This document shows positions 58,630 through 64,000 of a DNA stretch of 64,000 bases, in pieces (positions within the stretch are counted from its first letter, which is position 1; each line of letters starts with the position of its first letter). A program made the translations under genes and the position numbers. The DNA is from RGIG4097 sp964550635 (GTDB lineage: Bacteria > Bacillota > Clostridia > Christensenellales > CAG-917), in the NCBI GenBank assembly GCA_964550635.1, contig CAZJZV010000001.1, positions 116,334 through 180,333 on the forward strand, read 5' to 3'. The notes beneath the pieces are model-generated. The model ran no database searches. It saw nothing but the letters and a program-made list of their open reading frames with translations, and was not told the origin of the DNA.

Positions 58630-60738
58630 TTATTCTTCGACCTCTTCGACGAATTTGCAATCCGCGTTGGTGCAAACGTATTTCTTCTTGTAGTTGCGGT
58701 TGCTGACCTTCATAAAGGACTTGCATTTCGGGCAAAGGTGCGGTGCGGGAGTATCCCACGTCACGAAGTCGCATTTGGGATAGTTGTTGCAACCGTAGAA
58801 GGTCTTACCGCTCTTGCTCATTCTCTTTTCAATATCCCCGCCGCACTTGGGGCAAACACCCGCTTTTTCGGCGATATTCTTGACGTTTTTGCACTTGGGA
58901 TAGGCGGAGCAAGACATAAATTTGCCGTATCTACCCTCGCGAATGACCATTTTAGAACCGCATTTTTCGCAAATCTCGTCCGTTTCGACGACGGGGCGTT
59001 TGGGTGCGGAACCGCCTGCCTTGTACGCTCTTTCGACGTACCCTTCGAGAATGGGATAATAACTGCCCACAAGGCTATTCCAAACCATTTTGCCTTCCGC
59101 GATTTCGTCGAGTTTTGTTTCGAGTCTTGCGGTGAAGGACAAGTTCATAATGGACGGACAATTCTGTTCCATAAACGTGCAAACTCTTTCACCGAGTTCG
59201 GTGGGCACGATGTTTTTGCCCTGTCTTTCGGTGTAAGTTCTGTCCGCAAGTTTGATGACTATGGACGCATAAGTCGACGGTCTGCCTATGCCGTTTTCTT
59301 CAAGCCCCTTGACGAGAGTCGCGTCCGTGTAGCGCGCGGGGGGTTTTGTGAATTTTTGTTCTTTGACGGTGTCGCAGTAGTCGAGTTTGTCCCCTTTTTC
59401 AAAGGCGGGCAAATCGTCTCTTTCGTCCTTTTCTTCGTCGCTTTGAGTTGCGGTTGCGGTGTACACTGCGGTGAAGCCGTTGAATTTCACGCTCTTGCCT
59501 TTGATGATGAAACCGACGTCCTTACCGCCCGTCTTTGCGACGACGTGGACTTGCAGAGTGTTGTAGAGTGCGACCGCCATTTGCGATGCGAGATAACGCT
59601 CGTATATGAGTTTATAGAGTCTGTAAAGTTCGTTGCTAATCTTGCCTTCGAGGGACTGCGGAGTGCGGTCGAGAGAGATAGGTCTGATTGCTTCGTGCGC
59701 GTCCTGCGCGTTGTCCGACGTCTTATATACGTTAGGGGTTTTAGGCACGTACGCGTTTCCGTAATTTTTATATATGAAGTCGAGCGTTTTCTTCTGGAAG
59801 TCGGGAGAAACACGAACGCTATCCGTACGCATATAGGTGATGAGTGCGAAGTGTCCTTCACCGGGGACGTTGAAACCTTCGTACAACTTTTGCGCAAGGG
59901 ACATCGTGCGCTCCGAAGTCATATTCAACTTATTGTTGGCTTCTTGTTGGAGAGTGGACGTGGTGAAAGGGGGTGCCGGACGGGACGTCGAAACACTCTT
60001 TTTCACGTTATCGACGGAATACGCCGCGGTGGGCAGGAGTTTTGCGATTTCTTCCGCCACTCCTCCGTCCTCGACCTTGACTTTTTCTCCGCCGTAGTCG
60101 TTGAGAGAGGCTTTGAACGTGTTTGCTTTCGTCTTTGCCATACCCGCCTTGACGAGCAAAACCGCGATATTCCAGTATTCTTTCGGCACAAAATTGCGGA
60201 TTTCGTTTTCTCTGTCCACGATCATTTTGAGTGCGGCGGACTGCACGCGTCCCGCACTCTTTGCGCCCGCTATTCTTCTGCCGAGAATGGGAGAGAGTTT
60301 GTAACCGACGAGTCTATCGAGCACTCTGCGCGCTTGTTGGGAATCCACGAGATTTTGATTTATCGCACGCGGATGTTCGAGTGCTTCTTTGACCGCTTTC
60401 GGAGAAATTTCGTTGAATTCCACGCGGACTTTCTCGTCCTTTATGCCCAGACGAGTCTTGAGATGCCAACTGATCGCTTCACCTTCGCGGTCCGGGTCGG
60501 TTGCGAGATAGACGATATCGTTTTTGCCGACCGCCGCCACGAGTTTTTTGACTATATCCGCTTTGCCGGGGTTGACGATATATTGCGGTTCAAAGCCGTG
60601 ATCCACGTCGATTGCAAGCGTTCTTTCGGGAAGGTCGCATATGTGTCCCGCGGACGCCATAACCGTCACGTCACCGCCGAGATATTTTTGTATTGTTTTT
60701 GCTTTTGAAGGGGACTCAACTATTATGAGTTTTTTCAT
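58630..60738 (-). CDS. topA: DNA topoisomerase I, type IA
   Basis: A 702-residue enzyme relaxing negative supercoils: TOPRIM domain (LIIVESPSKAKTIQKYLG, ATDPDREGEAISWHL), the active tyrosine in LITYMRTDSVRVS, and three C-terminal four-cysteine zinc ribbons (CEKCGSKM..., CPKCGGDIE..., CPKCKSFMK...). AAGGAG precedes the ATG. It lies 29 nt after dprA. Confidence 0.97.
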   Translation of the reverse strand: MKKLIIVESPSKAKTIQKYLGGDVTVMASAGHICDLPERTLAIDVDHGFEPQYIVNPGKADIVKKLVAAVGKNDIVYLATDPDREGEAISWHLKTRLGIKDEKVRVEFNEISPKAVKEALEHPRAINQNLVDSQQARRVLDRLVGYKLSPILGRRIAGAKSAGRVQSAALKMIVDRENEIRNFVPKEYWNIAVLLVKAGMAKTKANTFKASLNDYGGEKVKVEDGGVAEEIAKLLPTAAYSVDNVKKSVSTSRPAPPFTTSTLQQEANNKLNMTSERTMSLAQKLYEGFNVPGEGHFALITYMRTDSVRVSPDFQKKTLDFIYKNYGNAYVPKTPNVYKTSDNAQDAHEAIRPISLDRTPQSLEGKISNELYRLYKLIYERYLASQMAVALYNTLQVHVVAKTGGKDVGFIIKGKSVKFNGFTAVYTATATQSDEEKDERDDLPAFEKGDKLDYCDTVKEQKFTKPPARYTDATLVKGLEENGIGRPSTYASIVIKLADRTYTERQGKNIVPTELGERVCTFMEQNCPSIMNLSFTARLETKLDEIAEGKMVWNSLVGSYYPILEGYVERAYKAGGSAPKRPVVETDEICEKCGSKMVIREGRYGKFMSCSAYPKCKNVKNIAEKAGVCPKCGGDIEKRMSKSGKTFYGCNNYPKCDFVTWDTPAPHLCPKCKSFMKVSNRNYKKKYVCTNADCKFVEEVEE

Positions 60739-60767
60739 TATTGCTCCTTTATATGGACGGCGGATTA

Positions 60768-61850
60768 TTACGCAAGCGCGTAGTGATTTCCGCCCGTTTC
60801 TTCGATTATTCCGTTGAGTTCGAGACTCATGAGTATTGTATTAAGTTCGCCCGCGGCAAGTCCGCTTATTTCAAGCAGTTCTTCAAAGTGCAACTCCTTG
60901 TCGTGCAGAGCGTCCACTATCATAGTTTCCGCCATATTCAACTCCACGACTTCGGTTTCTCTTTTCACCTGCTTGACGCCTAGCCTAGAAAATACGTCTT
61001 CCGCTTCAAGCACGAGAGAATGCGGCATTTCTTGCAACAGTTTGTTCGTGCCTTCGCTCTCGGGGGAATTGATATTTCCGGGGACTACGAACAACTCTTT
61101 GCCCTGCTCTATCGCGAGCCTTGCGGTGATGAGCGATCCGCTTTTCAAGGTCGCTTCGGGAAGGAATACGCCTTCGGACAGTCCGCTTATAATTCTATTC
61201 CTTTCGGGAAAGTGATATTGCAAGGGTTTCACACCAAGGGGATATTCGCTGACGATAAGACCATTATGCCCTATTATCGCATCGTATAGTCCTCTATGCT
61301 CGGACGGATAGCAGGTGTCGAGTCCGCAAGCAAACACCGCGATTGTCGGTGCGTCCGATTCAACCGCCGCCTTGTGAGCGATTGAGTCGACTCCCCTTGC
61401 AAAGCCCGAAACTATCGTCAGTCCCGACCTTGCGAATTCCCTACTGAAAGAGTCGCAAACCTTTTGTCCGTAGCGAGTGGGAGTGCGAGTGCCGACGACG
61501 CCGATACATTTCGATTTGAGCAACGACACGTTGCCTTTGCAAAACAGCACGGGCGGTACGTCGTAAATCTCACGGAGTGCGTCGGGGTATTCGTCGTCAA
61601 TCATAGACACCCAATTCACCCCTGCAAGACTCATCTTATCCATTATCTCGTCCACCGATGAAATTTTGCTTAAAAACTCCGTCTTGTATCTGTCGCCGAG
61701 AGCGGACAAAAGCAAGTCCAAATTATCCTTGCAAGTCCATTCGTCGGGGTTTGGCAATGCAATGAGCAACTCTCTTTTCTTTTTCAAAGAAAGTTCTTCG
61801 ACCGATTGCAAGGCAACCAGTGCTTTATGTGCGGAAGACCGTCCGTTCAT
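60768..61850 (-). CDS. dprA: DNA-processing protein DprA
   Basis: A 360-residue protein that loads RecA on incoming single-stranded DNA in transformation. The Rossmann core has VGTRTPTRYGQKVCDSF, SGFARGVDSIAHKAA and EYPLGVKPLQYHFPERNRIISGLS. A winged-helix domain is at the C-terminus (about 290-360). It overlaps yifB by 4 nt. Confidence 0.95.
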   Translation of the reverse strand: MNGRSSAHKALVALQSVEELSLKKKRELLIALPNPDEWTCKDNLDLLLSALGDRYKTEFLSKISSVDEIMDKMSLAGVNWVSMIDDEYPDALREIYDVPPVLFCKGNVSLLKSKCIGVVGTRTPTRYGQKVCDSFSREFARSGLTIVSGFARGVDSIAHKAAVESDAPTIAVFACGLDTCYPSEHRGLYDAIIGHNGLIVSEYPLGVKPLQYHFPERNRIISGLSEGVFLPEATLKSGSLITARLAIEQGKELFVVPGNINSPESEGTNKLLQEMPHSLVLEAEDVFSRLGVKQVKRETEVVELNMAETMIVDALHDKELHFEELLEISGLAAGELNTILMSLELNGIIEETGGNHYALA

Positions 61851-63376
61851 ATGGTGTATTTCCTATCAAGACTGCGATATTGTATCGCTTCGGCAATATG
61901 CTTGCCAAGTACGTTTTCGCTACCGTCGAGGTCGGCTATCGTCCTTGCGACTTTGAGTATTCTCGTCGTGCCTCGTGCGGATAGGTTGAGTCTATCGAAT
62001 GCCTTTTGCAACAGTCTTTCGCCGTCGCTGTCAAGACTGCAATATTTCTCGATTTGTTTGCTTTCCATTTCGGCGTTTGTTGAGATGCCGTCCTCTGCAA
62101 ATCTCTTTGCTTGCAACGCTCTAGCGCGGTTGATACGCGCCTTGACTTCCGCCGACGTTTCCGCCTTATCTCTCCCTCTCAACTCTTCGTAGACGACGTT
62201 GTCAACTTCGACTTGCAAGTCTATTCTGTCGAGCAACGGACCGGACAGTTTGGATACGTATGTATGAATTTGGGCGGGAGTGCACCTGCAAACCTGCGTT
62301 CTACTGCCGTAGTTTCCGCAAGGACAGGGGTTCATACTCGCGATGAGCATAAAGTTGGACGGATATTCCACGCTTCTTGCCACTCTTGCCACCGTAACCC
62401 GCCTATCTTCAAGGGGTTGACGGAGAGTTTCCAACGCTCTACGGCTATATTCGGGCATCTCGTCAAGGAACAAAACGCCGTTATGCGCAAGACTGACTTC
62501 ACCGGGAGTCGCCTTCGCTCCGCCACCTACGAGAGTAGGCACCGTCGTAGTGTGGTGCGGAGTCCTGAACGGTCTTGTGGTGACTATGCCGACGGACGGA
62601 TCCAAAATCCCCGACACAGAGTGTATTTTCGTGACTTCGACCGCTTCTTCGAAGGACATATCCGGCATAATGGTAGGCACGCATTTTGCAAGCATAGTTT
62701 TGCCCGCTCCGGGAGGTCCGAGCATGAGAAGATTGTGTCCCCCGCTCACCGCGATTTCAAGGGCGCGTTTCGCAACCGCCTGCCCTTTCACGTCGCTCAT
62801 ATCCACGCCGTAGCCGTGCACCGTGCATACGGACACGAAATCCGAAGTTTCCACGGGAGAATATTCATCGCCGTTCAAGAAATCGACCACCTGTTTCAAG
62901 CCGTCCATAGCGTAGACGGTTATCCCTTCGATATAACTTGCTTCCTTTGCGTTTGCGGACGGAATGACGAAATTTTTGCACCCCGCTTGCAATGCGGAAA
63001 GGAGTATGGGCATTATGCCGTTGACAGAGCGGAGTCTGCCGTCCAGTCCGAGTTCGCCGACGAAAACGAAATCCTTATACTTTTTGGATTGAATTTGCTC
63101 GCTTGCCTGTAGCATAGCAATCGCAATGGGCAAATCGAAGGACGGACCTTCTTTCTTCACGTCTGCGGGCGCAAGATTTATGGTGACTCTCTTCATAGGG
63201 TACGTGAAACCGCTATTCTTGACCGCGGAACGCACCCTTTCTTTCGACTCTTTCGTCGCAGTGGACGCAAGCCCTACGAGTTCGTAAGACGGAAGACCGC
63301 TATTTATATCGAGTTCGACGTCGACTTCATAGCCGATAAGCCCGTCGAGAGCGTAACTTTTGACTTTCGCCAGCAT
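61847..63376 (-). CDS. YifB/ComM-family Mg-chelatase-like AAA+ protein
   Basis: A 509-residue helicase-related protein; ComM promotes branch migration during transformation. N-terminal Lon-like domain (LPSYELVGLASTATKESKERV, INLAPADVKKEGPSFDLP), Walker A LGPPGAGKTMLAK, FRTPHHTTTVPTLVGGG, VLFLDEMPEY and a zinc-binding CPCGNYGS...C region. The ATG at 63376 has GGAG 6 nt upstream; another ATG 12 nt earlier lies at the predicted transcription start. Confidence 0.94.
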   Translation of the reverse strand: MLAKVKSYALDGLIGYEVDVELDINSGLPSYELVGLASTATKESKERVRSAVKNSGFTYPMKRVTINLAPADVKKEGPSFDLPIAIAMLQASEQIQSKKYKDFVFVGELGLDGRLRSVNGIMPILLSALQAGCKNFVIPSANAKEASYIEGITVYAMDGLKQVVDFLNGDEYSPVETSDFVSVCTVHGYGVDMSDVKGQAVAKRALEIAVSGGHNLLMLGPPGAGKTMLAKCVPTIMPDMSFEEAVEVTKIHSVSGILDPSVGIVTTRPFRTPHHTTTVPTLVGGGAKATPGEVSLAHNGVLFLDEMPEYSRRALETLRQPLEDRRVTVARVARSVEYPSNFMLIASMNPCPCGNYGSRTQVCRCTPAQIHTYVSKLSGPLLDRIDLQVEVDNVVYEELRGRDKAETSAEVKARINRARALQAKRFAEDGISTNAEMESKQIEKYCSLDSDGERLLQKAFDRLNLSARGTTRILKVARTIADLDGSENVLGKHIAEAIQYRSLDRKYTI

Positions 63377-63393
63377 AGCAAACTCCATTATAT

Positions 63394-63399
63394 ATTATA
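63394..63399 (-). promoter_or_regulatory. -10 box of the yifB operon
   Basis: TATAAT on the minus strand 5 nt before the ATG at 63388 and 17 nt before the preferred start at 63376. No good -35 is seen, so strength and exact start are uncertain. Confidence 0.45.
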
Positions 63400-63477
63400 T
63401 TAGTATCTTATTTTAGCATAGTATTGACGAAAACGCAAGAGCGATAACGAACAAAATACCCCGCTTGCGACCGCAAA

Positions 63478-63502
63478 GAAAAACGCACCCGTTAGAGTGC
63501 GC
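63478..63502 (-). terminator. intrinsic terminator after the signal peptidase-like gene
   Basis: On the minus strand GCGCACTC pairs with GGGTGCGT (including G-T pairs) around TAAC and is followed by TTTTTC. It lies about 70 nt after the stop at 63570. Confidence 0.55.
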
Positions 63503-63569
63503 AAAATCGTGAATTTTTTCTCAAATATTTTTGTTTCGTCATTCCCGCGAAACGACGGTTTTCGACTTG

Positions 63570-64000
63570 TCAATCGTCGTTGTTTTCGTTGTGTTCGGGA
63601 GCGGTTTCGTCATTTTCAGGCGTTCTAACCGCGTCTTCTGCGTTTTGCGGTGAGTTTTCTTCGCCCGATTGCTCGTTTTCTTCACTCTCGGATTTTTCCG
63701 ACACCGACTGCGCCAGAAATTCTTCGAGCATCTTTTTCTTGTCTTCGTCCGACAAATCGTCAAGCGCGACTTCTCCGCCCGCGGTTTCGGCTTTCTTTTC
63801 TTTGACTTTTTCCCTGACGTATGAAATTCCGAACATAACCGCTATCGAGCCGAGCGGTATGACGATGAGCACCATATACGCCAAGAATCTATATTCGTTT
63901 ATGAATTTGATGAGCGCACTGACGACGACGAGTTTTTTAGACATAACCGCTTTCACGTCGTCAACCGTCAATTTCCAATTATCCCTGACGCTGCTGTTGT
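63570..64000 (-). CDS. C-terminal part of a probable SipW-like signal peptidase I, 5' end outside the window
   Basis: The frame stays open to the window edge, so the start is not visible. The first residues read NSSVRDNWKLTVDDVKAV, which fits the end of the conserved box GDNN...D...V.G of archaeal/SipW-type signal peptidases. Then comes one hydrophobic helix (YMVLIVIPLGSIAVMFG), as in that family's C-terminal anchor. A Glu/Asp/Asn-rich tail of about 70 residues follows. The catalytic residues are outside the window, so this is an inference. An internal ATG at 63944 would give a 124-residue protein instead. Confidence 0.45.
   Translation of the reverse strand, partial: NSSVRDNWKLTVDDVKAVMSKKLVVVSALIKFINEYRFLAYMVLIVIPLGSIAVMFGISYVREKVKEKKAETAGGEVALDDLSDEDKKKMLEEFLAQSVSEKSESEENEQSGEENSPQNAEDAVRTPENDETAPEHNENNDD

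Noticed and set aside
58501..60708. 735-codon open frame on the plus strand opposite topA
   Set aside because: It is the complement of a well-supported topoisomerase gene. It has no ribosome site or recognisable domain. Codon bias on the coding strand often leaves such long antisense frames.

Overview
This window looks like part of the chromosome of an endospore-forming bacterium of the Bacillota, most likely an uncultured Clostridia lineage. The support is the spoIIGA-sigE-sigG block, the MraZ-led division and cell-wall cluster, MurE with the DNPR signature of a meso-diaminopimelate-adding enzyme, a tandem-OB SSB, an Nfn-type transhydrogenase and an FMN riboswitch. I see no rRNA, tRNA, CRISPR array, prophage or intact transposon. 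Most genes lie on the minus strand in tightly overlapping operons. A few single genes lie on the plus strand.

Layout. 1-5.9 kb: nrdR (cut by the window edge), ylmC on the plus strand, then sigG, sigE, spoIIGA, ftsZ and ftsA on the minus strand. 6-16.1 kb: the division and cell-wall cluster mraZ-rsmH-(protein in the ftsL slot)-PBP-murE-mraY-murD-ftsW/spoVE-murA. murG, murB, murC and divIB/ftsQ are missing from it. 16.4-18.3 kb: a conserved cysteine-containing protein behind a mother-cell type promoter, and a metallophosphoesterase. 18.6-24.5 kb: tig-clpP-clpX-engB and the divergent rqcH. 24.5-30.3 kb: galA-yggS-lspA-rluD and pdaB-like-ssb. 30.4-32.5 kb: a membrane protein and NADP-isocitrate dehydrogenase. 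32.5-33.05 kb: a gene-free stretch with a striking tandem hairpin array.

33-38.8 kb: one operon starts at a consensus promoter and an FMN riboswitch. It encodes a fused RibU-TsaE protein, TsaB, RimI, an alpha/beta hydrolase with an apparent AUA start, a membrane-anchored MurF and Ddl. It therefore puts riboflavin uptake, tRNA t6A synthesis and D-Ala-D-Ala peptide synthesis under one flavin-sensing leader. 38.8-43.8 kb: a phosphoesterase, a small orphan gene, rsfS, a NadD-YqeK fusion, a membrane protein and an RlmI-like methyltransferase. 44-49.8 kb: nth-nfnA-nfnB-obgE, a DUF3343 protein and a divergent class V aminotransferase. 49.9-52.1 kb: an AprX-like intracellular protease and small proteins of unknown role. 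52.1-63.4 kb: a ten-gene operon yifB-dprA-topA-trmFO-hslV-hslU-hisS-rseC-trxA-glyA. 63.57-64 kb: the tail of a probable signal peptidase.

Three genome-wide habits show up. First, at least five genes have a sigma-A-like promoter whose -10 box ends 6-7 nt before the start codon and no Shine-Dalgarno sequence, so their transcripts should be leaderless. Second, several plus-strand genes are followed by 200-450 nt of C-rich, G-poor DNA that looks suited to Rho-dependent termination. Third, TTG starts are used often where a good Shine-Dalgarno sequence is present.

All calls come from reading the sequence and from remembered family motifs. No database search was run.
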